Origin: CAIWHR01 sp963741355
GTDB lineage: Bacteria; Pseudomonadota; Gammaproteobacteria; Burkholderiales; Casimicrobiaceae
Direction of reading: 5' to 3'
NCBI GenBank assembly: GCA_963741355.1
Contig: CAVUIG010000013.1
Span: 228,779-292,778, forward strand
Length of the DNA stretch: 64,000 nucleotides
The translations under genes were made by a program, and so were the position numbers. A model generated the notes under the pieces. That model saw only the letters and a list, made by a program, of their open reading frames with translations, was not told the origin of the DNA and ran no database searches. Positions 44,757-53,712 of the stretch are shown here, in pieces. Within the stretch, counting starts at the first letter, position 1; every line of letters begins with the position of its first letter.

Positions 44757-46598
44757 ATGAATCCTCACCAATCGCTCTCCGCGCTCGCGGCTTCCGTCGC
44801 GGCGCCCGACTACGTCCGCCACGAGAAGGCGCTTGCCTGGGTGCGCGACATTGCGGCGCTCGCCAAGCCCGAGCGCATCGTCTGGTGCGACGGCAGCGAG
44901 GAGGAATACGACCGGCTGTGCGCGGAGATGGTCGCCTCGGGCACGCTGACGCGGCTCAATCCGGCGAAGCGGCCGAACAGCTTCCTCGCGCGCTCGGATC
45001 CGTCCGACGTTGCGCGCGTCGAGGACCGCACCTTCATCTGCTGCGAGCGGGAGGAGGACGCGGGCCCGACGAACAACTGGGTCGCGCCGGCCGAGATGCG
45101 CAAGACGCTCGACGGCCTCTTCGACGGCTGCATGCGCGGGCGCACGCTGTACGTGGTGCCTTTCTCGATGGGCCCGATCGGAAGTCACATCTCGCACGTC
45201 GGCATCGAGATCTCGGACAGCCCCTACGTCGTCGTCAACATGCGGATCATGACGCGCATGGGACGCGCGGTATTCGCGGTGCTCGGGACCGACGGCGCCT
45301 TCGTGCCTTGCGTGCATTCGGTCGGCGCGCCGCTCGCGCCCGGCGAGAAGGACGTCGCGTGGCCGAGCAACCGCGAGCACAAGTACATCGTGCATTTTCC
45401 GGAGTCGCGCGAGATCTGGAGCTATGGGTCGGGCTACGGCGGCAATGCGCTGCTGGGCAAGAAGTGCTTCGCGCTGCGCATCGCCTCGGTGATGGGCCGC
45501 GACCAGGGCTGGCTCGCAGAGCACATGCTGATCCTCGGCGTGACCTCGCCCGCGGGCGAGAAGAGCTACGTTTGCGCGGCGTTTCCGAGCTCGTGCGGCA
45601 AGACCAATTTCGCGATGCTGATTCCCCCGCGCGGATTCGACGGCTGGAGGGTGACGACGATCGGCGACGACATCGCCTGGATCAAGCCGCACGCCGACGG
45701 CAGGTTCTACGCGATCAATCCGGAGGCCGGCTATTTCGGCGTCGCGCCGGGAACATCGTACGAGTCGAATCCGAACGCCATGGAGATGCTGCGCGAGAAC
45801 GTGATCTTCACCAACGTCGCATTGACCGACGACGGCGACGTGTGGTGGGAGGGCATGAGCAAGACGCCGCCGGCACACCTCGTCGACTGGCAGGGCAACG
45901 ACTGGACGCCCGACTGCGGACGCAAGGCGGCGCATCCCAACTCGCGCTTCACGGTGGCGGCGATCCAGTGCCCGTCGCTCGATCCACACTGGAACAGCCC
46001 GGACGGCGTGCCGATCACCGCGTTCGTGTTCGGCGGCCGGCGCAGCGACACGCTGCCGCTGGTGGTCGAGGCCTCGTCATGGGCCGAAGGCGTGTACAAG
46101 GCCGCGACGATGGGCTCGGAAACGACAGCCGCCGCCGCCGGCAAGGTCGGCGAGGTACGGCGCGATCCCTTTGCGATGCTGCCGTTCTGCGGCTACCACG
46201 TCGGCGACTATTTCGCGCACTGGCTGGCGATGGGCAAGTCGGTCGCGTCGCCGCCGCGGATCTTCAACGTGAACTGGTTCCGCACCGATGTCGACGGCAA
46301 GTTCGCATGGCCCGGCTTCGGGCAGAACATGCGCGTGCTGCAGTGGATCGTCGAGCGCTGCCGTGGCCACGCGCACGCGGTCGAGACCGCGCTCGGGTAC
46401 GAGCCGGCCTACGCCGACCTCAACTGGACCGGCCTCGATTTCCCGCCCGAGAAATTCGCGCAGATGATGAAGGTCGACGGAGCGATGTGGCAGCGCGAGT
46501 TTGCCGCTCACGATGCATTGTTTGCGAAGCTCGGCGCCAAGCGGCCGGCGGCGCTTGCCGCGGAGCGGGCGAGACTGGGCCAGCGAATCCCGAGGTAA
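44757..46598 (+). CDS. pckG: Phosphoenolpyruvate carboxykinase (GTP)
   Basis: PckG interconverts oxaloacetate and phosphoenolpyruvate with GTP, a gluconeogenic step in the cytoplasm. The 613-residue product is the GTP type: it has the reactive-Cys P-loop AAFPSSCGKTNFAML near residue 278, the metal-site MGPIGSHISHVGIEI, and the GTP-type FGGRRSDTLPLV. The frame is intact from the ATG at 44757. A 132-base gap separates it from tam. A convergent PfkB kinase follows. Confidence 0.98.
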   Translation: MNPHQSLSALAASVAAPDYVRHEKALAWVRDIAALAKPERIVWCDGSEEEYDRLCAEMVASGTLTRLNPAKRPNSFLARSDPSDVARVEDRTFICCEREEDAGPTNNWVAPAEMRKTLDGLFDGCMRGRTLYVVPFSMGPIGSHISHVGIEISDSPYVVVNMRIMTRMGRAVFAVLGTDGAFVPCVHSVGAPLAPGEKDVAWPSNREHKYIVHFPESREIWSYGSGYGGNALLGKKCFALRIASVMGRDQGWLAEHMLILGVTSPAGEKSYVCAAFPSSCGKTNFAMLIPPRGFDGWRVTTIGDDIAWIKPHADGRFYAINPEAGYFGVAPGTSYESNPNAMEMLRENVIFTNVALTDDGDVWWEGMSKTPPAHLVDWQGNDWTPDCGRKAAHPNSRFTVAAIQCPSLDPHWNSPDGVPITAFVFGGRRSDTLPLVVEASSWAEGVYKAATMGSETTAAAAGKVGEVRRDPFAMLPFCGYHVGDYFAHWLAMGKSVASPPRIFNVNWFRTDVDGKFAWPGFGQNMRVLQWIVERCRGHAHAVETALGYEPAYADLNWTGLDFPPEKFAQMMKVDGAMWQREFAAHDALFAKLGAKRPAALAAERARLGQRIPR

Positions 46599-46699
46599 GC
46601 GCTTACACCGAATCTGCAAGCGCGGCGCTTCGGGGCGGTTGGCCCGGCATCGTCCGAAAGGCTCGGTCCTGCGGCTCTTGGCTCTTTTAGCGATACAAA

Positions 46700-47599
46700 T
46701 CAAATAGTTTCGTGCAGTAACCGCGTGACCTCGGCGCGGCTGGGGGCGCCGAGCCGGCCGCCCGGCCGGGTGCATTTCAGCGCGGCTGCGGCATTGGCAA
46801 ACCGCGCGGCGTCCATGATTGGGGAGCCTTCGCCCAGTGCCAGCGCGAACGCCCCGTGCCACACGTCCCCGGCCGCGAGGGTATCGACGGCGAAGACTCC
46901 GGGAGCGGCGACGCGGCGTTCCGTTTGACCCTCGAGCCACAGGAATCCCTCGGCACCCAGCGTAACGCCGACGACGCCGCGCACCTCGGCGGCGATTCGG
47001 GCGAGGGCCTTTCCGGGAAGGTCGACTCCGGCGGCCAGGCGCAATCCCGGCTCCGAGAAGACCGTGTGGGTCGCGCGCCCGGCCAGGTCGAGCAGATCGC
47101 CGACCGGGCCGACGTCGCCGTCCAGGACCGCGACGACCCCGGCGGCGCGGGCGGCGTCGAGCACGACGCGCGCCCCTGCCGGCCAGCGCACGTCGGCGAG
47201 GACGGCGTCGAATCCGGCGACCCGGGAGAGCGGCAGCCAGCCGGGGGCCGGATCGAGCGCGGGGTCGTTGTAGGCGCACACCAGCCGTTCCCCGTCCGGC
47301 AGCACGAGGATGGCTGCCGAGGGGGAAAGTCGCCCCGGCACGCGGCGAACCGTTCCGACGTCCACGCCCTCGACGGCGAGGTCCGAAAGGATCCGTTCGC
47401 CCAGCGCATCCGCGCCGACCCGTCCCCAGTAGCTTGCGGCGCCCCCAAGCCGGGCGACCGCGACGCTGGCATTGGCCGCCATGCCGCCGCCGCATTCCGA
47501 GAACCCGGTGGCGAGGACCTTGGCCGGTGCCTGAGGAATTGTCGGGACGCGATAGATGGCGTCCATGGCGGACATGCCGATGCAAAGGACCGAGGTCAT
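46700..47599 (-). CDS. PfkB-family carbohydrate kinase
   Basis: A 299-residue ribokinase/PfkB-fold kinase. It has the N-terminal Gly-rich signature (ECGGGMAANASVAVARLGG), a central VTLGAEGFLWLEG stretch and the catalytic C-terminal signature DTLAAGDVWHGAF with the general-base Asp. PfkB members phosphorylate sugars or nucleosides. The DTLAAGDVWHGAF form recalls sulfofructose-kinase-like members, but the substrate cannot be fixed and no sulfoglycolytic genes are near. The ATG at 47599 starts MTSVLCIGMSAMD. It is convergent with pckG and its 5' end faces the parS sites. Confidence 0.88.
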   Translation of the reverse strand: MTSVLCIGMSAMDAIYRVPTIPQAPAKVLATGFSECGGGMAANASVAVARLGGAASYWGRVGADALGERILSDLAVEGVDVGTVRRVPGRLSPSAAILVLPDGERLVCAYNDPALDPAPGWLPLSRVAGFDAVLADVRWPAGARVVLDAARAAGVVAVLDGDVGPVGDLLDLAGRATHTVFSEPGLRLAAGVDLPGKALARIAAEVRGVVGVTLGAEGFLWLEGQTERRVAAPGVFAVDTLAAGDVWHGAFALALGEGSPIMDAARFANAAAALKCTRPGGRLGAPSRAEVTRLLHETI

Positions 47600-47652
47600 T
47601 TGGGTGCCAGGGTGCGGGGAACGCCGAATTGTAGCGGGGCGTCCCGGCCCTG

Positions 47653-47668
47653 CGTTTCACGTGAAACA
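47653..47668. promoter_or_regulatory. parS centromere site (ParB-binding), near-perfect
   Basis: CGTTTCACGTGAAACA matches the parS consensus TGTTTCACGTGAAACA at 15 of 16 positions, with an intact central palindrome. It lies in the 288-base gap before mnmG-rsmG-parA-parB. ParB should nucleate here for origin segregation. Confidence 0.92.
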
Positions 47669-47711
47669 CGGGGACCCCAACTGAGGCTCCCCCGCGTCGA
47701 AGCCCGGCGAT

Positions 47712-47731
47712 GGTTTCACGTGGAACCATCG
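47712..47731. promoter_or_regulatory. Second, degenerate parS-like site
   Basis: TGGTTTCACGTGGAACCATC contains the core TTTCACGTGGAAC, an imperfect palindrome with about four mismatches to the parS 16-mer. It lies about 60 bases from the near-perfect site, between it and the mnmG start. Weaker ParB binding is possible. Confidence 0.6.
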
Positions 47732-47887
47732 CACGCAGCCGGGAGCCTGAACGGGAACCCGACTCGAATGGAAATCACCTGGGGCGAAGCGCGGCGCTTT
47801 CGTGGCCGCTCGCTCTGGCGTATCATTCGCGTTCGGTCTTTCGCGGTGCCCCAGCGGCGGCTAAACTGCGGAAATTCGATTAAAATC

Positions 47888-49802
47888 ATGATCTTCCCAA
47901 CTCGATTCGACGTCATCATCGTCGGCGGCGGCCATGCCGGGACCGAGGCGGCGCTCGCCGCCGCACGGATGGGCCGGCGCACGCTGCTGCTGACCCACAG
48001 CATCGAAACGCTCGGTCAGATGTCGTGTAATCCGTCGATCGGCGGAATCGGCAAGGGGCACCTCGTCAAGGAGGTCGACGCGCTGGGCGGAGCCATGGCG
48101 CTTGCCACCGACGAGGCTGGCATCCAGTTCCGCACCCTCAACTCGAGCAAGGGACCGGCGGTGCGCGCCACCCGCGCGCAGGCGGACCGCGTGCTCTATC
48201 GTCAGGCCATCCGGTCGCGCCTCGAAAGCCAGCCGAACCTCACGCTGTTCCAGCAACCGGTCGACGATCTCACGCTCGACGATGCCGGCGCCACGCCGCG
48301 CGTGACGGGCGTGGTCACGCAGATCGGGTTGCGCTTCGAAGCCGATGCGGTCGTCCTGACGACGGGAACGTTCCTGTCGGGGCTGATTCACGTCGGGCTC
48401 GACCACTACGAAGCGGGACGCGCGGGCGATCCTTCCGCGAAGACGCTGGGCGCGCGGTTGCGCGAGATGGATCTCGGCGTCGGCCGTCTCAAGACCGGCA
48501 CGCCGCCGCGGCTCGACGGCCGCACGATCGATTTCTCCCGGCTCGACGGTCCAGCCAGGCGATGTGCCCGAGCCCGTGATGAGCTTCATGGGATCGCGCG
48601 CGATGCACCCGCGGCAGGTGCCGTGCTGGATCACGCACACCAACGCGCGGACCCACGAGATCATTCGCGGCGGCCTCGATCGCTCGCCGCTTTTCACCGG
48701 CGTGATCAAGGGTGTGGGCCCGCGCTATTGCCCGTCGATCGAGGACAAGGTCGTGCGCTTCGCGGATCGCGACAGCCACCAGATCTTTCTCGAGCCCGAA
48801 GGCCTCGCGACGCACGAGATCTATCCCAACGGCATCTCGACATCGCTGCCGTTCGATGTGCAACTGGCCCTCGTGCACACGATGCCAGGGTGCGAGCGCG
48901 CGCACATCCTGCGCCCCGGGTATTCGATCGAGTACGACTATTTCGACCCGCGCGGACTGCACCGGACGCTCGAGACCAAGGCAATCCGCGGGCTCTTCTT
49001 CGCGGGGCAGATCAACGGCACGACGGGCTACGAGGAGGCCGCTGCGCAGGGGATTCTTGCCGGCATCAACGCCGGTCGCTTCGCCGCGGGCGAGCCAGGC
49101 TGGTGCCCGCAGCGCGACGAGGCCTACCTCGGCGTCCTCGTCGACGATCTCGTCACGCGCGGCGTGAGCGAGCCCTACCGGATGTTCACGTCGCGCGCCG
49201 AATACCGGCTGCAGCTGCGCGAGGACAACGCCGATCTGCGGCTGACCGAAGCCGGCCGCGAGCTCGGAGTCGTCGACGACGCGCGCTGGAACGCTTATGC
49301 GCGAAAGCGCGACGCCGTCGCGCGCGAGATCGAGCGGATGAAATCGACGTACGTCAATCCGAACGTCGTCGCGGCGCATGATGCGATGCGCGTCATCGGC
49401 GCGCCGATCGAGCGCGAATATTCGCTGGCCGAGCTTCTGCGCCGCCCGGGGGTCACGTACGCGTCGCTCGCGACGCTCGCCGCGGCAGGCGAGGGCGTCG
49501 GCGACGAGGTGGTCGCCGAGCAGGTCGAGACCTCCATCAAGTATTCGGGCTACATCGATCGCCAGCGCGACGAGATCGTGCGGCATCGCGCTCAGGAAAC
49601 GCTGGCGCTGCCGCCGGACCTCGATTACTGCAGCGTGCGCGGGCTCTCCACCGAAGTGCAGCAGAAGCTCAATCTGCACAAGCCCGACACGCTCGGCCAG
49701 GCAGCACGCATTTCCGGCGTCACGCCGGCCGCGATCTCGCTGCTGCTCGTGCATCTGAAGCGCGGTCTCCCCGCCGCACCGTCGAAGCGGCGCCGGGCGT
49801 GA
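47888..49802 (+). CDS. mnmG: tRNA uridine-5-carboxymethylaminomethyl synthesis enzyme MnmG, frameshifted
   Basis: MnmG (GidA) is the FAD-dependent partner of MnmE in wobble-uridine modification. The ATG at 47888 begins MIFPTRFDVIIVGGGHAGTEAA, the FAD-binding motif, followed by CNPSIGGIGKGHLVKE. One extra base at about 48549 shifts the frame (SRLD then VQPGDVPEPVMSF). The second frame continues through SRAEYRLQLREDNAD and the C-terminal domain to the stop at 49802. Joined length is about 637 residues, normal. It opens the mnmG-rsmG-parA-parB run. Confidence 0.95.
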
Positions 49803-50443
49803 TCGCCGCGATGGATCTCGACGAAGGCCTGCGCGAGCAGGCGGCGGCGGGCGGCGCGCCGCTCGACCGCATGGCGCGCAACAAGCTCGGCGCGTTCCTG
49901 CGCCTTCTCGCCAAATGGAACCGCACGTACAACCTCACCGCGATCCGCGAGCCCGAGCGGATGGTCACGCATCACGTGCTGGACGCGCTGTCGGTGCTGC
50001 CGCAGCTGCCCGCGCGCGCGGGCATTCGCGTGCTCGACGTCGGCAGCGGGCCGGGCGTGCCCGGCATTCCGCTGGCGCTCGCGCGCCCGGACTGGCATTT
50101 CGTGCTGATCGACAGCAGCGAGAAGAAGACGGCGTTCCTGCAGCAAGCGGTGATCGAGCTCGGCCTTCCGAATGTCGAGATCGTGCACGAGCGCAGCGAG
50201 GACTACGCGCCGTCCACGCCGTTCGACGTCGTGATTTCGCGCGCGTTCTCCGACCTCGCGGAGTTCGCCGCGGCGGCCGCGCGGCATCTCGCGCCGGAAG
50301 GCCGGCTCTATGCGATGAAGGGCGAGCTGCCCGCCGACGAAATCGCGAGCGTGCCCTCCGCGTATCGCATCGTCGCAACGCCCGCGCTCCACGTGCCGGG
50401 GCTCGACGCGACGCGCCACCTCGTCATCATGGCCCCGGCGTGA
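49799..50443 (+). CDS. rsmG: 16S rRNA (guanine527-N7)-methyltransferase
   Basis: RsmG (GidB) methylates G527 of 16S rRNA; its loss gives low-level streptomycin resistance in several bacteria. The 214-residue product has KWNRTYNLTAIREPERMVTHH and the SAM motif DVGSGPGVPGIPLALARPDW, with ISRAFSDLAEF later. The GTG at 49799 overlaps the mnmG stop (GTGA); an ATG at 49811 is the alternative. It lies directly before parA. Confidence 0.96.
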   Translation: MIAAMDLDEGLREQAAAGGAPLDRMARNKLGAFLRLLAKWNRTYNLTAIREPERMVTHHVLDALSVLPQLPARAGIRVLDVGSGPGVPGIPLALARPDWHFVLIDSSEKKTAFLQQAVIELGLPNVEIVHERSEDYAPSTPFDVVISRAFSDLAEFAAAAARHLAPEGRLYAMKGELPADEIASVPSAYRIVATPALHVPGLDATRHLVIMAPA

Positions 50444-50453
50444 CGGAGAGCGG

Positions 50454-51284
50454 ATGACACGCATCATCGCGGTCGCGAACCAGAAGGGCGGCGTCGGCAA
50501 GACCACCACCGCGGTCAATCTCGCGGCGTCGCTCGTCGCGATGAAGCGGCGCGTGCTGCTGGTCGACCTCGACCCGCAGGGCAACGCGACGACCGGCGCG
50601 GGACTCGACAAGCGCTCGTTCCGGGCGACCGTGTACCAGGTGCTTCTGGGCGAGTGCAAGATCGCCGACGTCCGCGTCGCGTCGCCGTCCGGCGGCTTCG
50701 ATCTCGTGCCGGCGAACCGCGAGCTCGCCGGCGCCGAAGTGGAGCTGGTCGAATTGCCGGAGCGCGAGATGCGCCTGAAGGACGCGCTTGCCGAGGCGCT
50801 GCAGTCGATGCGCACGGCGATCTCCGAAGTCGCGCAGGAATACGATTTCATCCTGCTCGATTGCCCGCCGTCGCTGTCGCTGCTGACGCTGAACGGCCTT
50901 TGCGCCGCCGACTCGGTGCTGATCCCGATGCAATGCGAGTATTACGCGCTCGAAGGACTCTCCGACCTCGTGCAGACGGTGAAGAAGGTGCGCGCGCATC
51001 TCAATCCCCGGCTCGAGATCGAGGGCCTGCTGCGCACGATGTACGACCCGCGCAACACGCTCGCGCAGAACGTCGCCGCCGAGCTCGAGCGGCATTTCGG
51101 CGACAAGCTCTTTCGCACGATCGTGCCGCGCAACGTGCGCCTCGCCGAAGCGCCGTCGCACGGGATCCCGGCGCTGCACCTCGACAAGAACTCGAAGGGC
51201 GCGCAGGCCTATCTCGCGCTCGCGGGCGAGATGCTGCGGCGAATGGAAGCGTCCGCGGCGCCGCCCGACGTCGCCGCCGCCTGA
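50454..51284 (+). CDS. parA: Chromosome partitioning ATPase ParA (Soj)
   Basis: A 276-residue Walker-type ATPase with the deviant P-loop KGGVGKTTTAVNLAASL near residue 11, DLDPQGNATTG, LLDCPPSLSLLTLNGL and the conserved ALEGLSDL. It forms gradients on the nucleoid that move ParB-parS complexes. It lacks the N-terminal DNA-binding extension of plasmid ParA, as expected of a chromosomal form. The ATG at 50454 follows GGAG. It is paired with parB 22 bases on and with parS sites upstream of mnmG. Confidence 0.98.
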   Translation: MTRIIAVANQKGGVGKTTTAVNLAASLVAMKRRVLLVDLDPQGNATTGAGLDKRSFRATVYQVLLGECKIADVRVASPSGGFDLVPANRELAGAEVELVELPEREMRLKDALAEALQSMRTAISEVAQEYDFILLDCPPSLSLLTLNGLCAADSVLIPMQCEYYALEGLSDLVQTVKKVRAHLNPRLEIEGLLRTMYDPRNTLAQNVAAELERHFGDKLFRTIVPRNVRLAEAPSHGIPALHLDKNSKGAQAYLALAGEMLRRMEASAAPPDVAAA

Positions 51285-51306
51285 GCCAACCGCAGGAGTC
51301 ACCGGA

Positions 51307-52161
51307 ATGATCCGACCGAAGGGCCTGGGCCGCGGCCTCGACGCGCTGCTCGGCGGCGCCGACGAGGCGACGTCCACCGAATCGCTGCAGATGCTCGTGA
51401 TCGATCGCATCCGGCCGGGCAAGTACCAGCCGCGCACGCGGATGGACGACGCCTCGCTCGCCGAGCTCGCGAATTCGATCCGCGAGCAGGGGATCATGCA
51501 GCCGATCCTCGTGCGCCCGGTCGAGGGCGGCGGCTTCGAGATCATCGCCGGCGAACGCCGCTGGCGCGCCGCGCAGCGCGCCGGACTCACTTCCGTGCCC
51601 GCGCTGGTGAGGGCGGTCCCCGATCAGGCGGCGCTGGCGCTGGCGCTGATCGAGAACATCCAGCGCGAGGATCTCAATCCGCTCGAGGAAGCGCAGGGCC
51701 TGCAGCGGCTGATCGACGAATTCGGATTGACGCACGACGCTGCGGCGAAGGCGGTCGGCCGCTCGCGGAGCGCGGTGACGAATCTGCTGCGCCTGCGCGA
51801 GCTCGCGAAGCCGGTGCAGGAATATCTGCTCTCGGGGCAGCTCGACATGGGGCATGCGCGCTCGCTGTTGAGCCTCAGCGCGGGACAGCAGGTCGCAGCG
51901 GCCGCGCGCGTCGTCGCGCAGGGCCTTTCGGTGCGCGAGACCGAGCGGCTCGCGCATCGGATGGCGCATCCGGCGAAACACAAGGCAAAGAGCGGCGCGC
52001 GCGCCGCCGATCCGGATCTCGCGCGGCTTACCACCGAGCTCGCCGATGCGCTCGGGGCGAAAGTCGCGATCGAGGCCGGCAGGGCCGGCGCGGGGCGCGT
52101 CGTCATTTCGTATTCGAGCCTCGAGCAGCTCGATGGGATTCTCGCCAAGCTGCGCAAGTAG
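51307..52161 (+). CDS. parB: Chromosome partitioning protein ParB (Spo0J)
   Basis: ParB binds parS, uses CTP to clamp and spread, and loads SMC. The 284-residue product begins MIRPKGLGRGLDALLGG, has the N-terminal CTP-binding motifs (VIDRIRPGKYQPR and the GERRWRAAQRAGL box), the HTH (LTHDAAAKAVGRSRSAVTNLLRL), the DMGHARSLLSL segment and a C-terminal dimerisation domain. The frame is intact. It ends the mnmG-rsmG-parA-parB run and converges with small membrane-protein genes. Confidence 0.98.
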   Translation: MIRPKGLGRGLDALLGGADEATSTESLQMLVIDRIRPGKYQPRTRMDDASLAELANSIREQGIMQPILVRPVEGGGFEIIAGERRWRAAQRAGLTSVPALVRAVPDQAALALALIENIQREDLNPLEEAQGLQRLIDEFGLTHDAAAKAVGRSRSAVTNLLRLRELAKPVQEYLLSGQLDMGHARSLLSLSAGQQVAAAARVVAQGLSVRETERLAHRMAHPAKHKAKSGARAADPDLARLTTELADALGAKVAIEAGRAGAGRVVISYSSLEQLDGILAKLRK

Positions 52162-52173
52162 CACGCGCCCGGA

Positions 52174-52767
52174 TCAGGGCGGGCCGCCGCCTATCTTCAG
52201 TGCGGGTGACGCGTCGGGTGCGGGCGACTTCGCGGCAACGCGGCCCGATTCGACGCCGCGATTGCGGCCCTCGGGGGTCGCGAATGCCGAATCCGACCAC
52301 CATCCTTCCTCGCCGGGACCGTCGCCCACGCGATATTCGATGAGGGCTCCGGCGAACGCGCCCGCACAGGCAGGATTGAGGCGATAGCGCATGCTCTGCC
52401 GGGGGCCGATCGAATAGCGGTAATACCCCTGATCGGTTTCGGAATGCATCGCGCAGGCACGCCAGCCGTCGGCGGCCGTCGCATCCGGCACGACCCTCGC
52501 CAATGCGACCGTTCTCCACGCGGACGAGCCGTTGGTCACCACCACCGCGACGCCCTCATCCACAACTGAGAGCATCGGCGGCACTTCGCCGGGCGCGCCG
52601 TGTGCCTTGGATTTCAGCGATTCGATCCACGCGGCGCGCATTCGCACCCGCTCCTGCGCAGCGTCGTTCGCGGACCGGATGGCGCGCGCCTCGGCCATGT
52701 GCGACAGCGTAACCGGCACCGCGTAGGCGGCGACACCGATCGTCAGCGCGACGCCGTCCCAGATCAG
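52174..52767 (-). CDS. Hypothetical protein with N-terminal membrane segment
   Basis: I do not recognise this family. The open frame encodes about 197 residues: a hydrophobic segment near the start (WDGVALTIGVAAYAVPVTLSH), then a soluble region with VVDEGVAVVVTNGSSAWRTVAL and a Pro/Gly-rich tail. It is probably anchored in the inner membrane with the rest periplasmic. The start is doubtful: no ATG, GTG or TTG precedes the membrane segment, and a CTG at 52767 overlapping the upstream gene's stop is given. A one-base error fusing it to that gene is possible. Confidence 0.5.
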   Translation of the reverse strand: MIWDGVALTIGVAAYAVPVTLSHMAEARAIRSANDAAQERVRMRAAWIESLKSKAHGAPGEVPPMLSVVDEGVAVVVTNGSSAWRTVALARVVPDATAADGWRACAMHSETDQGYYRYSIGPRQSMRYRLNPACAGAFAGALIEYRVGDGPGEEGWWSDSAFATPEGRNRGVESGRVAAKSPAPDASPALKIGGGPP

Positions 52768-52994
52768 TCGACGACGGAAGGGCGGGCCGCCCGCATCATC
52801 GCGAGCCAATAGCAGACACCGATGCCAAACCCGGCGACGCCGCCGGCGATGAGCCAGGGTATGCCGCTCAAGTCGACGCAATGGCTGAACGAGCAACCCA
52901 GCCAGAACACGCCCCAGAAAGTGGCGAATCCCAGCCCGATCGCGACCGGAATCTCGACCAGGCTCAGGGCGACGCGGGCGGCATCGGGATGCAT
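52764..52994 (-). CDS. Small hypothetical membrane protein
   Basis: A 76-residue protein with two membrane segments (EIPVAIGLGFATFWGVFWLG and PWLIAGGVAGFGIGVCYWLAMM). The ATG at 52994 is preferred to one 27 bases upstream because AAGGAG lies 10 bases before it. It matches no family I can name. Its stop (TGA at 52764-52766) overlaps the proposed start of the next hypothetical gene, suggesting coupled expression or one split gene. Confidence 0.55.
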   Translation of the reverse strand: MHPDAARVALSLVEIPVAIGLGFATFWGVFWLGCSFSHCVDLSGIPWLIAGGVAGFGIGVCYWLAMMRAARPSVVD

Positions 52995-53069
52995 GACGTC
53001 AACGCTCCTTCGGAACATCAACGTGCATGCGGGCGAGAACGGGTTACCGCGCGGGCGCGGGCGTTCCGC

Positions 53070-53576
53070 TTACCCGAGCTGCTTCAGCATCGTGTCGGCG
53101 TCCGACACCTCGAACTTGCCCGGCGCCTCGATGTTGAGCGTCTTCACGACGCCGTTGTCGACCAGCATCGAGAAGCGCTGGCAGCGCGTGCCCATTCCGC
53201 GCGCGTTGAGATCGAGCTCGAGCCCCAGCGCCTTGGTGTAGCTTGCGCTGCCGTCGCCCATCATGCGCACCTTGCCGCCGGATTTCTGGTCGCGCGCCCA
53301 CGCGCCCATCACGAACGCGTCGTTGACCGACATGCAGATGACGTCGTCGATACCCTTCGCCTTCAGCTTGTCGTGGTTGGCGACGTAACCCGGCACGTGC
53401 TTCGCCGAGCAGGTGGGCGTGTACGCGCCGGGCAGTCCGAAGACCACGACCTTCTTGCCGCGCGTCAGATCGTCGACCTTGAATTCGTTCGGGCCGATGC
53501 TGCAGCCATTGCCCTCGACTTCGATGAACTCGGACAGCGTGCCTGCCGGCAGCCTGTCGCCTACCTTGATCGTCAT
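53070..53576 (-). CDS. Peroxiredoxin, Prx5 type
   Basis: A 168-residue thiol peroxidase with the Prx5 active site PGAYTPTCS (peroxidatic Cys56), the VNDAFVM motif and RCQRFSMLVDNG. It reduces peroxides with thiol donors in the cytoplasm. The length and start (MTIKVGDRLP) are typical of the AhpE/Prx5 glutaredoxin-linked group, but no fused glutaredoxin domain is present. It is divergent from the BNR-repeat gene, with a 136-base gap. Confidence 0.95.
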   Translation of the reverse strand: MTIKVGDRLPAGTLSEFIEVEGNGCSIGPNEFKVDDLTRGKKVVVFGLPGAYTPTCSAKHVPGYVANHDKLKAKGIDDVICMSVNDAFVMGAWARDQKSGGKVRMMGDGSASYTKALGLELDLNARGMGTRCQRFSMLVDNGVVKTLNIEAPGKFEVSDADTMLKQLG

Positions 53577-53712
53577 GCCTGCTCCTTGCGTTGAGAGTGT
53601 CGTGCGGAATCATGGAGAATCGCAGCCTTCGTGCGCGATTTCAACCCCTCCCTCTTGCCGGGTTTGCGCGGGAGAGGTAGCGTAGCCGGCTCGAAAGCTC
53701 CGGAGGACGACG

